DNA of 64,000 nucleotides, from the NCBI GenBank assembly GCA_026390595.1, contig JAPLFQ010000005.1, positions 1-64,000 of the forward strand. Direction: 5' to 3'. The position numbers and the translations under genes are program-made. Within the stretch, counting starts at the first letter, position 1; each line of letters starts with the position of its first letter. The stretch comes from Ignavibacteriales bacterium. GTDB lineage: Bacteria; Bacteroidota; Ignavibacteria; UBA10030. Below, piece by piece: positions 33,414 to 42,684 of the stretch. The notes under the pieces are model-generated. The model was not told where the DNA came from and did not search any database. It saw nothing but the letters and a program-made list of their open reading frames with translations.

Positions 33414-34130
33414 ATGGAAACGAACACCGAAGGAAAGCCAGCAACGATGCCTCGCATAGGGGAAAAAGCCCCTGCATTCAAAGCTGTCACTACCCAGGGG
33501 GAAATCAATTTTCCGGAACAGTATTCAGGGAGTTGGGTCATTCTGTTCAGTCACCCTGCCGACTTCACGCCTGTTTGCACCTCTGAGTTCATGACATTCG
33601 CGTCGATGGAGGCTCAGTTTGCGAAAGCGAACTGTAAGTTGGTGGGGCTTTCAGTCGACGGCCTGTACAGCCACATCGCCTGGCTGCGCACGATCAAGGA
33701 AAAGATTGAGTATAAGGGCATGAAGAACGTGGAGGTCAATTTCCCGCTGATCGAAGATATCACGATGGAGGTCGCGAAGAAGTATGGTATGATCCAGCCG
33801 GGTGAGAGTTCCACCAAGGCGGTTCGCGCAGTGTTTGTCGTCGACCCGAAGGGAATGATCCGCGCCGTCATATACTACCCCTTGAGTCTGGGAAGAAACT
33901 TTGATGAACTATATCGCGTGATTATCGCCCTACAGACAGCCGACGCGTTTGGCGTTGCGACGCCTGCCGACTGGCGTCCCGGCGACGATGTCATCGTCCC
34001 GACCGCTGGATCGTGCGGGGTGGCGAAAGAGCGAATGGAAAACAAGCAGGACATGACGTGTTACGATTGGTTCTTCTGTACGAAAAAGATAGACAAAGAG
34101 AAGGTGTTGGCGACCGTGTTGAAGAAGTAA
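33414..34130 (+). CDS. Peroxiredoxin (Prx6/AhpC-like)
   Basis: A 238-residue peroxiredoxin starting at the ATG at 33414 (METNTEGKPATMPRIG) after GAGGAGG. The peroxidatic motif is HPADFTPVCTSEF with the cysteine at about residue 56. The arginine partner lies in KAVRAVFVVDPKG. The Prx6-type C-terminal domain is present, ending CYDWFFC, which may hold the resolving cysteines as in archaeal-type enzymes. It detoxifies peroxides with thiol electrons and may be served by the TrxR at 25 kb. Confidence 0.9.
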   Translation: METNTEGKPATMPRIGEKAPAFKAVTTQGEINFPEQYSGSWVILFSHPADFTPVCTSEFMTFASMEAQFAKANCKLVGLSVDGLYSHIAWLRTIKEKIEYKGMKNVEVNFPLIEDITMEVAKKYGMIQPGESSTKAVRAVFVVDPKGMIRAVIYYPLSLGRNFDELYRVIIALQTADAFGVATPADWRPGDDVIVPTAGSCGVAKERMENKQDMTCYDWFFCTKKIDKEKVLATVLKK

Positions 34131-34280
34131 GGCCCAGGGCAGTTCTCTCAGGCGACAATTGAGCTGATAGAATTCTGGACATTGCGAGAAAAGGGCTTCA
34201 ATGATTCCTGGTGGGACGGCTGTGCCCGCTTTCTTTTCAAGAAAACAAACAATGAAGGATAATCAGAAGGGGTAAGTGCG

Positions 34281-34694
34281 ATGGACACGAAAAATATGAA
34301 AGTTGCATTCGTTACTGACGACGGGACCACCATAAGTCAGCATTTCGGGCGGGCCCGCTACTACGAAGTTCTCACGGTTGCCAATGGGGCCGTGACGAAT
34401 CGCGAACGCCGGGAGAAGGCGGGGCATCACACGTTTGCCGGGGGAGATCAACAGCACGAGCATCATGGACCCGGGCATGGCCTTGACGAACATTCACAAG
34501 GGAAACACCGCACGATGACGGCGAATGTGGTGGACTGCCAGATTTTGGTCGCCCGCGGGATGGGATTCGGCGCGTACCAGCATATCACAGACGAAAAGAT
34601 CAAGCCGATCATTACCCACACCCAGAATATTGATGATGCGGTCCGCGAAATCATCAGTGGCACGATCGTCAATCACGAAGAGCGGTTGCACTGA
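34281..34694 (+). CDS. NifX/NifB C-terminal-like cofactor-binding protein with His-rich insert
   Basis: A 137-residue dinitrogenase iron-molybdenum cofactor biosynthesis family protein (MKVAFVTDDGTTISQHFGRARYYEVL, ILVARGMGFGAYQHI). Start at ATG 34281 after AAGGGG. Between residues about 48 and 75 there is an insertion with eight histidines (HHTF, HEHHGPGH, EHSQGKH), suggesting metal binding. No nitrogenase genes are nearby; stand-alone members are common beside DUF134 genes and are thought to bind metal clusters. The role is inferred. Confidence 0.83.
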   Translation: MDTKNMKVAFVTDDGTTISQHFGRARYYEVLTVANGAVTNRERREKAGHHTFAGGDQQHEHHGPGHGLDEHSQGKHRTMTANVVDCQILVARGMGFGAYQHITDEKIKPIITHTQNIDDAVREIISGTIVNHEERLH

Positions 34695-34827
34695 CGTCCC
34701 ACGGTAAGATCGATGCCGGGTTTTGGCTGAACAGGTCGTCAAGGCATGTTTATCCTGACAGATACAAATCTTCGTGTGTCACATGCATTCCGAGATGGTA
34801 AGCAAGTCACAATCAAAGGAAAACACC

Positions 34828-35274
34828 ATGGTCGGCAAGACGAAAATAGGGATCATCATTTGTCATCGCTATCATACGTGCGCCGGCGGGAAGTGCTTCC
34901 GCGCCCTGTCCCACAGGGAAGGGGCATTCAGTGTGTACGAAAACAAAGAAGTCGAGCTCGTTGGATTCACCACGTGCGATGGCTGCCCTGGTGGCAACAT
35001 AGAATCTGCTCCTGAAGAGATGAAGAAAAATGGAGCGCAGGTCATCCACTTTGCAACGGGTATGATCGTAGGCTATCCCCCCTGCCCCCACGTTGCTCAC
35101 TTTCGTGACTTCATTCCTGCGAAGTACGGCCTGAAGGTGGTGGTTGGCACGCATCCCATCCCCGAAAAATACTACAAGGTTCATACGGTGTTAGGAACCT
35201 GGGATACACCCGAATGGCGAGAGTTGATTCAGCCGACGTTGACGGATGAAAAGACACGGCTGGCGTACGATTGA
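34828..35274 (+). CDS. CGGC domain-containing protein
   Basis: A 148-residue cytoplasmic protein. The start is the ATG at 34828 (MVGKTKIGIIICHRYHTCAG), six bases after AAAGGAAAA. It contains several cysteine motifs: CHRYHTCAGGKC near the N-terminus, TTCDGCPGGN (the CGGC-type core) and YPPCPH. The family is of unknown function and probably binds a metal or metal cluster. It lies between the NifX-like gene and a racemase-like gene on the same strand. Confidence 0.83.
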   Translation: MVGKTKIGIIICHRYHTCAGGKCFRALSHREGAFSVYENKEVELVGFTTCDGCPGGNIESAPEEMKKNGAQVIHFATGMIVGYPPCPHVAHFRDFIPAKYGLKVVVGTHPIPEKYYKVHTVLGTWDTPEWRELIQPTLTDEKTRLAYD

Positions 35275-35287
35275 CAAAGGAAATACC

Positions 35288-35986
35288 ATGATGAAAACAA
35301 TAGGCCTGATCGGTGGCATGAGCTGGGAGTCGTCGCTCGAATACTACAGAATCATCAATGAGACGACGAAACAAAAACTCGGGGGGTTCCATTCTTCACA
35401 AAGCATCCTCTACTCTGTGGACTTCGAGGAGGTTGAACGACTTCAACATCAGGCCAAGTGGGATGAATTGACAGAGCTCATGGTGAGCGCCGCACAAAGC
35501 CTCGAGAAAGCCGGAGCAGAGTTGCTTGTTATCTGCACAAACACGATGCACAAAATGGCCGATGATGTACAGGCGAGCATCAGCATTCCGCTCCTCCATA
35601 TCGTGGACGCAACGGCAAAGCAAATCCAACTGCAAAACCTGCACACCGTTGGTCTGTTGGGCACGAAATTCACCATGGAGCAGGATTTTTACAGAGGGCG
35701 ATTGTCAGAGAAGTTCGGACTGAAGGTCTTGACTCCAGGGGACGATGAAAGGGAAATTGTCCACAGCGTCATTTACAATGAACTGTGCCAGGGAGAAGTC
35801 AAGGAACCGTCAAGGGCCGCATACGTCCGCATCATTAGTAACCTCGTGAAGCGAGGGGCGCAAGGAATTGTATTGGGATGCACTGAAATCCCGCTGCTGG
35901 TGAAACAAAAAGATGTCGCCGTGCCGATGTTTGACACGACGAGTATTCATGCGAAGCATGCTGTGGAAGTGGCATTGGCAGGATAG
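35288..35986 (+). CDS. Aspartate/glutamate racemase-family protein
   Basis: A 232-residue protein starting at the ATG at 35288 (MMKTIGLIGGMSWESSLEYY) after AAAGGAAA. Both catalytic cysteines are present in LLVICTNTMHK (about C83) and GIVLGCTEIPL (about C191). It matches amino-acid racemases of the YgeA/aspartate racemase group, which interconvert L and D amino acids without cofactor. It follows the CGGC gene by 13 bases. A functional link to the metal genes is not obvious. Confidence 0.88.
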   Translation: MMKTIGLIGGMSWESSLEYYRIINETTKQKLGGFHSSQSILYSVDFEEVERLQHQAKWDELTELMVSAAQSLEKAGAELLVICTNTMHKMADDVQASISIPLLHIVDATAKQIQLQNLHTVGLLGTKFTMEQDFYRGRLSEKFGLKVLTPGDDEREIVHSVIYNELCQGEVKEPSRAAYVRIISNLVKRGAQGIVLGCTEIPLLVKQKDVAVPMFDTTSIHAKHAVEVALAG

Positions 35987-36257
35987 GGATTTCTTCCGCA
36001 AGAAGGTCCCCTTACTAGAGAGAGTGCAATCTTCATGGCTGTCGGTACTTGCGTACATGCCATCCGAACAACCCGGATGACGTTTTGCATGCCACAGCCT
36101 GAAGCGAAATTTCATTGTCGAAATACCTCCCTTCTGCTTGCATCCCACCCACAGTATTTTCAACATCGTCGAAATGAATTTCGGGCTACTCTGCTTGCAT
36201 CTCTCACCTAAGAAAATGTAAATTCGAGACAGTATAAACGTCCCGAGGCAATCTCTC

Positions 36258-38525
36258 ATGACCACCTTCAAGTACCTGACAAACACAGCCATTCTGTGCC
36301 TCATGTTCAGTCTTCAAGCCGTCGGCCAGGCACAACCGCGGGTCTTCTACGTTGCCCCCACCGGAGATGACTCCTGGTCCGGATTATTGGCCACCTCAAA
36401 CAGAAATCTCACGGACGGGCCATTTGCAACATTCACCCGCGTACGCGACGCGATCAGAGAACTCAAACAACGCGAAGGCTTGCCGGCGGGCGGCGTCACC
36501 GTACGGGTGCGGGGAGGTCTGTATCGCCTCTCACGCTCACTTTCCCTTTCCACTGAAGATTCAGGAACAAAGAACGCTCCCCTCGTGTGGGAAGCTTATA
36601 CCGGCGAAGAGGTTGTCTTGACCGGAGGAAAAGACATCGGCGGCTTTCATCCCGTCACCGACCCATCCGTTCTCAATCGAATCGATCCAAACTACCGAAA
36701 GAAGATTGTTGTCACCGACCTGAAAGCGCAGGGAATCGATCAGTACGGTGAGATCTCCCAACGCGGCAGCGCGGGCATGGAGCTGTTTTTCAAGGGGGCC
36801 CGCATGGCCCTCGCGCGATGGCCGAACAAGGAATGGCTTCTCATTGCGGATGTTCCGCAGACGGGGACAAAGCGATTCAACGAAGGGCTTGAACGGGAAA
36901 AGAGATTCAACAACGTTCCGGTCGGCAGACACTACGGCAGGATCACCTACGACGGCGACCGGCCCAAGCGATGGTCATCGGAGAATGAGATTTATCTTCA
37001 TGGGTACTGGACGTGGGACTGGAGCGACGCGTTCCAGAAAGTGAAATCCATCGATACCATCTCCAGCGAAATCACCCTGCAGGAACCCCACCATCACTAC
37101 GGGTACACCAAGAATCAGCGGTACTATTTTCTGAATATACTCGAGGAACTCGATTCGCCGGGTGAATGGTACATCGACCGGAAGCACGGACTTTTGTACT
37201 TCTGGCCTCCCGACGCGATGACGGAAGGATCTTCGTCTGTCTCCATGCTCGAAGAGCCGATCGTGTCGTTGGACAGCACCTCCTTCATTACGCTTGCCCG
37301 ATTCACTTTCGAACAGGGAAGATCAAGCGGTGTCGTTGTTAAGGGGGGCAGCCACAATCTTATTGCGGGTTGCACACTTCGTTTCCTTGGCAACGAGGCC
37401 GTGACCATCGATGGCGGGACGGAGAACGGAGTGCAGAGCTGTGATCTTTACAATCTCTCACTCGCAGCTATCCGCCTCAAAGGGGGCGATCGCAGGACGC
37501 TCGTCCCCGGAAACAATTTTGCGGTAAATAATCACATTCACCATTACAGCTCGTGGGTTCGAACAGGACAGTACGCTGTCTTTGTGGACGGCGTGGGAGC
37601 GAAAGTCCAGCACAACGTCATTCACGACGCTCCGTTTGAAGCCATCTATCTGAGAGGCAACGATCACCTGATTGAATTCAATGAAGTGTATCGTGTGTGT
37701 CAGGAATCTGGAGATGCGGGCGCGCTGCACACCGGGCGGGACTGGACCTGGCGCGGCAACGTTATCCGGTACAACTATTTTCATCACCTGCTGGGGCCGG
37801 GACTGCACGGTGTGATGGCTGTGTACCTTGATGATTGGGCAAGCGGGTTCACCGTCTACGGCAATGTATTTTACAAATCCGGTCGATCGGCGATGATCGG
37901 CGGCGGGCGCGACAACACCGTGGAGAACAACATCTTTATCGAGTGTGCGCCGTCCGTACACCTCGATGCCCGCGGGCTCAGCTGGGCAGGCTACTTTTTC
38001 AACGGAACGCAGCCACTCCTGTTCGAAGAGTTGAGGAGTATGAAGTATCAGGAGCCTCCCTACAGCACACGCTATCCTGAGCTCTTGACGCTCGACAAGG
38101 GAAACCCCGCTTTTCCCCTGAACAACAAAGTAATCCGCAACATTTCGTATGGCGGGCGCTGGATCGACTTTTATGATTCCAACGCGTTTGATTTTTCTGT
38201 CGTGACCATGCGAGACAACCTCATCGCAGATACCGCCATTTGCCGCCGTCAGCAAAAGGATCAAAAGGGATGGGACACATACTATCTGGACATTGACAGA
38301 AAAGATGGCTATGTACTCTATACCAGTGCAGATCAAGGCATTAAAGAGGAGTTCAGGCAGAACACCTTCATCACCGGGGATCCCGGCTTCGAAAACCTGG
38401 CAAGGAACGATTTCCGCCTGAAGAGCAGCTCCAGAGCCTTTGCCCTTGGATTCAAGCCTCTTCCCATCGACAAAATCGGATTGTATAAGGATTCGTTCCG
38501 GCGGATCGTGCCGGATCGGCCGTAG
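36258..38525 (+). CDS. Secreted right-handed beta-helix protein, possible glycoside hydrolase
   Basis: A 755-residue exported protein. Residues 1-24 are a signal peptide (ending AVGQAQP). FYVAPTGDDSWSGLLATS followed by GPFATFTRVRDAIRELK is the common start of pectate-lyase-like DUF1565 beta-helix proteins. The central part (about 330-560) shows beta-helix coils with Asn/Gly ladders (HNLIAGCTLRFLGNEAVTID, NVIHDAPFEAIYLRGNDH, NTVENNIFIE). The whole layout resembles GH141-type proteins, but I cannot name catalytic residues with confidence. The spacer 35987-36257 holds direct copies of CTGCTTGCATC and a partly complementary pair, otherwise nothing clear. Confidence 0.8.
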   Translation: MTTFKYLTNTAILCLMFSLQAVGQAQPRVFYVAPTGDDSWSGLLATSNRNLTDGPFATFTRVRDAIRELKQREGLPAGGVTVRVRGGLYRLSRSLSLSTEDSGTKNAPLVWEAYTGEEVVLTGGKDIGGFHPVTDPSVLNRIDPNYRKKIVVTDLKAQGIDQYGEISQRGSAGMELFFKGARMALARWPNKEWLLIADVPQTGTKRFNEGLEREKRFNNVPVGRHYGRITYDGDRPKRWSSENEIYLHGYWTWDWSDAFQKVKSIDTISSEITLQEPHHHYGYTKNQRYYFLNILEELDSPGEWYIDRKHGLLYFWPPDAMTEGSSSVSMLEEPIVSLDSTSFITLARFTFEQGRSSGVVVKGGSHNLIAGCTLRFLGNEAVTIDGGTENGVQSCDLYNLSLAAIRLKGGDRRTLVPGNNFAVNNHIHHYSSWVRTGQYAVFVDGVGAKVQHNVIHDAPFEAIYLRGNDHLIEFNEVYRVCQESGDAGALHTGRDWTWRGNVIRYNYFHHLLGPGLHGVMAVYLDDWASGFTVYGNVFYKSGRSAMIGGGRDNTVENNIFIECAPSVHLDARGLSWAGYFFNGTQPLLFEELRSMKYQEPPYSTRYPELLTLDKGNPAFPLNNKVIRNISYGGRWIDFYDSNAFDFSVVTMRDNLIADTAICRRQQKDQKGWDTYYLDIDRKDGYVLYTSADQGIKEEFRQNTFITGDPGFENLARNDFRLKSSSRAFALGFKPLPIDKIGLYKDSFRRIVPDRP

Positions 38526-38579
38526 GAAAATTTGAAAACAACGACATATCATTAACGAACAAGAAGAAAGGCCCCGTGT

Positions 38580-39080
38580 ATGGGAGCTCAACAACCGGAC
38601 AAGCTGCTCGCAGTCGCACGTGAGATCATGAAAGAAGCCGACTACTGCTTCTTCATGAGCCATGGGGAATCGGGTGAAATCAACGCGCGCTTGATGCATC
38701 CGTTCCCGCCCGATGCGGATTTCAATCTGTGGCTCGGTGCAAGCCCGTATTCGCGCAAAGTCCGCGAGATCCTGAAGCAAGACAAAGTGACGCTCACGTT
38801 TCTCAACCCGCGCAGCACTGCCTATGTCTCGATCGTCGGCAAGGCCGTACTCGACAGCGATACCGAGTTGAAGCGAAAGTACTGGAGGTCGTACTGGAGC
38901 GATATGTATCCCGGCGGACCGGAAAACGCGGAGTACATTCTCATCAAGATCATCCCGTACCGCATCGAGTTCATGGATTTCTCGAACGCGGCGCTCCCCC
39001 AGCCGTACGGCTTGAAACCCAACGGACTGGAGAAGAAAGACGGGGCGTGGGTGGAGGTCGCCGCACGAGATCAACTATGA
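38580..39080 (+). CDS. Pyridoxamine 5'-phosphate oxidase-like flavin-binding protein
   Basis: A 166-residue split-barrel protein of the general stress/PNPOx-like family (IMKEADYCFFMSHGESGEINARLMHP, DADFNLWLGASPYSRKVREI, VSIVGKAVLDSD). It probably binds FMN or F420 and reduces a small substrate. AAAGG lies eight bases upstream of the ATG. It is 54 bases downstream of the beta-helix gene and 90 bases upstream of the sugar-importer genes, with no clear functional link. Confidence 0.82.
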   Translation: MGAQQPDKLLAVAREIMKEADYCFFMSHGESGEINARLMHPFPPDADFNLWLGASPYSRKVREILKQDKVTLTFLNPRSTAYVSIVGKAVLDSDTELKRKYWRSYWSDMYPGGPENAEYILIKIIPYRIEFMDFSNAALPQPYGLKPNGLEKKDGAWVEVAARDQL

Positions 39081-39122
39081 GGCGTCACGTGAGGAGACAT
39101 AATTGTCAATGGCGAACGGTCA

Positions 39123-39138
39123 ATTGACAATTGTCAAT
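39123..39138. repeat. Perfect 16-bp palindrome
   Basis: ATTGACAATTGTCAAT is a perfect palindrome, and part of it (AATTGTCAATG) also occurs 30 bases upstream at about 39101. It sits upstream of the first binding-protein gene and could be an operator for the importer operon. Confidence 0.4.
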
Positions 39139-39169
39139 GCGTCGAGCAAAAGACCACGGAACAATCCTC

Positions 39170-40162
39170 ATGAGTAATGGCTGGCATATGAGACAAACAT
39201 GTATTGTCTGCACTTTTGTCATTGTTGCGATCCTGGCAGTTGCGGGGTGCAGCACGACACAGAAGGAACAACCGAAAAAACGGATCGCCGGGATTGTTTT
39301 TCAGGAAGACCAGTTTTTCCGTCTCGTGTTGTTCGGGATGCGCGACGCTGCGAAGAAGAGCGGCGTTGAGCTTCTTGAGGCGAACAGCGCCGGCAAACCA
39401 GACAAGGAAGTTGAGCTCATCAACACCTACATCGCGAATGCGGTGGATGCCATTGTCATCTCGCCCCTCAGCGCAAGAGCCTCGGTTGCAGCGCTGACAC
39501 GCGCTCATGAAAAAGGCATCACCATCATCACCTACAACACGCCCGTCGAGGGAGACCTTGCTGCGTCATTTGTCGAGAGCGACCAGGTTGATCTGGGGGC
39601 ATCGACAGGGCGCGCCGCTCGCGCCTACATTGAACATACTCTCAAGGGGAAGGCAAAAATCGCGATCATCTCGGGCAAATCGCAGGTTCCGGAGCAGGCG
39701 ATCATGAGGATCAATGGCTTCAGGGACGAAGTCCTCAAGCTTCCCGGCGTTTCGATCGTCTCCGAACAGGATGCCTGGCTTGCCGAGCAGGCAACGAAAA
39801 AGGTCGGGGACATCCTGACCGCAAATCCGGATATTGACATCGTGTGGTCCGCGAACGAAGGGGGAACGGTTGGAGCCGTGATGGCTGTGCGGAATGCCGG
39901 CAAAGCGGGAAAGGTCTGTGTGTTCGGCACCGATATCAGTGATCAACTTTCGAATTTCCTGCTCGACGACGATGGTGTGCTCCGGGCGATCACCGGCCAG
40001 CAGCCGTTCGAAATCGGTTCCATGGCCGCAGACGCGGCCGTGAAGGCTCTGAAAGGACAACCTGTCGAAAAGAAGACATCGCTTCCCGGGATCCTTCTCA
40101 CCAGAGAGAAACCGGATGATATCAGGAAATTCAAGCAGCGCCTCAAAGAGTTGACCCAATAG
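39170..40162 (+). CDS. Ribose-type ABC substrate-binding lipoprotein (copy 1)
   Basis: About 330 residues from the ATG at 39170; the ATG at 39188 is an alternative. The lipobox LAVAGCS places the mature protein on the membrane facing the periplasm. The periplasmic-binding-protein-1 fold is clear (RIAGIVFQEDQFFRLVLFGMRDAAKKSGVEL split over the first strand-helix, NTYIANAVDAIVISPL, GFRDEVLKLPGV, IVWSANEGGTVGAV). It is about 75% similar to the next gene. It probably binds a sugar or polyol for the importer encoded downstream. Confidence 0.88.
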   Translation: MSNGWHMRQTCIVCTFVIVAILAVAGCSTTQKEQPKKRIAGIVFQEDQFFRLVLFGMRDAAKKSGVELLEANSAGKPDKEVELINTYIANAVDAIVISPLSARASVAALTRAHEKGITIITYNTPVEGDLAASFVESDQVDLGASTGRAARAYIEHTLKGKAKIAIISGKSQVPEQAIMRINGFRDEVLKLPGVSIVSEQDAWLAEQATKKVGDILTANPDIDIVWSANEGGTVGAVMAVRNAGKAGKVCVFGTDISDQLSNFLLDDDGVLRAITGQQPFEIGSMAADAAVKALKGQPVEKKTSLPGILLTREKPDDIRKFKQRLKELTQ

Positions 40163-40193
40163 CAGAGAGATCAATACAGAAAGCGCCTCTCCC

Positions 40194-41159
40194 ATGCACC
40201 GAAATGTCATTCTCCCTGTACTCCTCCTTGCCGCCGGCCTGGTGCTCTTCAGTTGCAGCAGGCAGCCATCCCAAAAACGAATTGCGGGAATCGTTTTTCA
40301 GGAAGATCAATTCTTTCGCCTTGTTGTCTTCGGCATGCGTGATGCGGCAAAGAAGAACGGGGTCGAGTTGCTCGAAGCAAACAGCGACAACAAACCGGAC
40401 AAGGAAGTCCAGCTGATCAACACCTACATCGCCAACAAAGTCGATGCGATCGCAATCGCCCCCCTGAGCTCAAAATCGTCTGTGAGCGCTCTCGAACGGG
40501 CTCGCGACAAGGGGATCGCGGTGATTGCACATAATATGATACTCGAGAGTGATGTCGCCGTCGCTTCCATCCAAAGTGATCACTTCGATATCGGGGTATC
40601 AACAGGAAGGGCCGCTCGGGCGTACATCGAAAGTAAATTTGGGGGCAAGGCGAAGGTCGCTATCCTGGCATTTCAGTCGCAACTCCCCGAACAGAGCTCA
40701 TTGCGTTCGAACGGGTTCAAGAGCGAGATCACAAAGCTCCCCGGCGTCACGATTGTGTCCGAACAAGACGCGTGGCTTCCTGAGCAAGCGGTCAAGAAGG
40801 TGGGAGATATCCTCACCGCCAATCCTGATGTTCACGTCATCTGGGCTGCGAACGAGGGGGGCACCGTGGGGGCAGTGATGGCCGTGAAAAACGCCGGAAA
40901 GGCTGGAAAAGTAGCCGTATTCGGCACAGATACGAGCGAACAGCTCGCGGAATTTCTGCTCGATGACGTCAACATTCTCCAGGCAACCACCGGCCAGCGT
41001 CCGTTTGAAATCGGATCGATGACAATCGAGTTCGCTGTAAAAGTCCTCAAGGGAGAGAAGGTCGAAAAAAAGGTATCTCTTCCCGGTTTCTTGCTGACGC
41101 GCGAAAAACCTGATGAGGTGAAACAATTTAAAGAACGTCTGAAGGAGCTGAGCAAATAG
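40194..41159 (+). CDS. Ribose-type ABC substrate-binding lipoprotein (copy 2)
   Basis: A 321-residue lipoprotein (lipobox LVLFSCSR) that is a tandem paralogue of the preceding protein, sharing long blocks such as KRIAGIVFQEDQFFRL, VVFGMRDAAKKNGVELLEAN, ANEGGTVGAVMAV and the C-terminal KEKPDEVKQFKERLKEL-like end. Differences cluster in loops that line the ligand cleft, so the two may serve one importer with different or graded ligand affinity. It ends 16 bases before the ATPase gene. Confidence 0.88.
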   Translation: MHRNVILPVLLLAAGLVLFSCSRQPSQKRIAGIVFQEDQFFRLVVFGMRDAAKKNGVELLEANSDNKPDKEVQLINTYIANKVDAIAIAPLSSKSSVSALERARDKGIAVIAHNMILESDVAVASIQSDHFDIGVSTGRAARAYIESKFGGKAKVAILAFQSQLPEQSSLRSNGFKSEITKLPGVTIVSEQDAWLPEQAVKKVGDILTANPDVHVIWAANEGGTVGAVMAVKNAGKAGKVAVFGTDTSEQLAEFLLDDVNILQATTGQRPFEIGSMTIEFAVKVLKGEKVEKKVSLPGFLLTREKPDEVKQFKERLKELSK

Positions 41160-41175
41160 CGGCGCATCCTCCGGC

Positions 41176-42684
41176 ATGAGTACTCAGATCCACACTCTCC
41201 AGACGCTTTCCCTTCGCAAGGAATACCCGGGAACTGTCGCTCTGAACGACGTAACTGTTTCGTTTGCCGGCGGGCAGATTCATGCCCTCATCGGAAAGAA
41301 CGGCGCGGGAAAAAGCACGCTCGTCAAGCTCATTGCCGGCGCAACGCGACCTACCCGGGGCTCCATTCTTGTTGACGGCAAGGAAGTGTCGCTTCAATCA
41401 CCCCGGGACGCCCTGCAGCGCGGCATCGTCGCCGTGCACCAGGAGCTCAGTCTTGTCCCGGAGCTCAGTGTCGGGGAAAATATCCTCCTCGGTCGCCTCC
41501 CGAAGAAATCAGGTTTTGGCGCTTCAATGGTCGATTGGAAGCGCGTACAATCGCGCGCGGAAGAAATTCTTGTCGGTCTTGGAGTCGCTCTCGACGTCAA
41601 CGCGCACGCAGGCACGCTCGGCGTTGCACAGCAGCAATCCGTTGAGATCGCGAAAGCGATGTCGTACGAACCGTCGATTCTGATACTCGACGAACCCACC
41701 TCCGCCCTTGCCCAGCAAGAAACCGAGCGCCTCTTTGAACTGCTGCGATCACTGAAGAAACGCGGCGTTGTCTTGCTCTATATTACACACCGGCTGCAGG
41801 AACTCCGGGAAATCGCAGATACCATCACGGCCCTTCGTAACGGCTCACTCGTCGGTACCATTGGCATCGCGGAAGCAACGCCTTCAACGATTGTCCATAT
41901 GATGTTCGGAGAGGTTGTTCAGCGAGTCAAGCCCGCGGATCTCGTTCCCCGTACCGAGCCGTTTGTCCAAGTGCGTTCGCTTTCACGGCGAGGCGCCTTC
42001 GAGAATATCAATTTCACCCTCCACAAGGGGGAAATACTTGGTATTGCCGGGCTTCTCGGCTCGGGAAGAACAGAGCTCCTCAGGGCGCTCTTTGGAGCGG
42101 ATCCGGCTGATGCGGGCGATCTGCTCATCGACGGACGCAGCATCCGCCCTTCGAACCCCCGCCAGATGAAAGACCTTGGTGTCGTTCTGACTCCAGAAAA
42201 CAGAAAAGACCAGGGCCTCGTGCAGATACTGAATACCCGGATCAACGCATGTCTTGCGAGCCTGAACCGAATTTCTTCACACGGCTTCCTGACGCGCGCA
42301 CGCGAACAGGTCTCTGTCGAGCGCAATATCCGCGAGCTCGACATTGCCGTTGCAGACCCTGAAGCCCCTATCGCGTTCCTCAGCGGCGGGAACCAGCAGA
42401 AGGTGGTCATCGGAAAATGGCTCAACACACAGCCTCGTCTTGTTCTTCTCGATGAGCCGACGCGCGGCATCGATGTCCAAGCGAAGCAGCAGATGTTTCA
42501 GATCATCTGGGACATGAGCAAACGGGGAATCAGCTGTATCGTCGTGTCCAGCGAGCTCGAGGAGCTGCTCGATATCTGTCACCGTATTCTGATCATGCGG
42601 CAAGGGGAGATCGTCTCCAGCGTTCGGCCCGATGAAATATCCCTTGAGAATTTGTTTGCCGCCTGTATGAAAGAGGAAGCATGA
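41176..42684 (+). CDS. Sugar ABC transporter ATPase (RbsA/MglA-like, double domain)
   Basis: A 502-residue protein with two ABC domains. First: Walker A GKNGAGKSTL (about 38-47), signature LGVAQQQSVEIAKAM and Walker B LILDEPTSAL. Second: degenerate P-loop GLLGSGRTELLR and signature LSGGNQQKVVIGKWL with LVLLDEPTRGIDV, the usual RbsA/MglA asymmetry. It energises import of the ligand delivered by the two lipoproteins. It overlaps the permease gene by four bases. Confidence 0.92.
   Translation: MSTQIHTLQTLSLRKEYPGTVALNDVTVSFAGGQIHALIGKNGAGKSTLVKLIAGATRPTRGSILVDGKEVSLQSPRDALQRGIVAVHQELSLVPELSVGENILLGRLPKKSGFGASMVDWKRVQSRAEEILVGLGVALDVNAHAGTLGVAQQQSVEIAKAMSYEPSILILDEPTSALAQQETERLFELLRSLKKRGVVLLYITHRLQELREIADTITALRNGSLVGTIGIAEATPSTIVHMMFGEVVQRVKPADLVPRTEPFVQVRSLSRRGAFENINFTLHKGEILGIAGLLGSGRTELLRALFGADPADAGDLLIDGRSIRPSNPRQMKDLGVVLTPENRKDQGLVQILNTRINACLASLNRISSHGFLTRAREQVSVERNIRELDIAVADPEAPIAFLSGGNQQKVVIGKWLNTQPRLVLLDEPTRGIDVQAKQQMFQIIWDMSKRGISCIVVSSELEELLDICHRILIMRQGEIVSSVRPDEISLENLFAACMKEEA

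Noticed and set aside
34281-34694. Nitrogen fixation locus from the NifX-like gene
   Set aside because: No nif structural or accessory genes in the window; stand-alone members of this family are common.
36003-36230. Mobile element remnant suggested by repeated CTGCTTGCATC and a partly complementary pair
   Set aside because: No transposase, no target-site duplication and no terminal inverted repeats; the repeats are too short to define an element.
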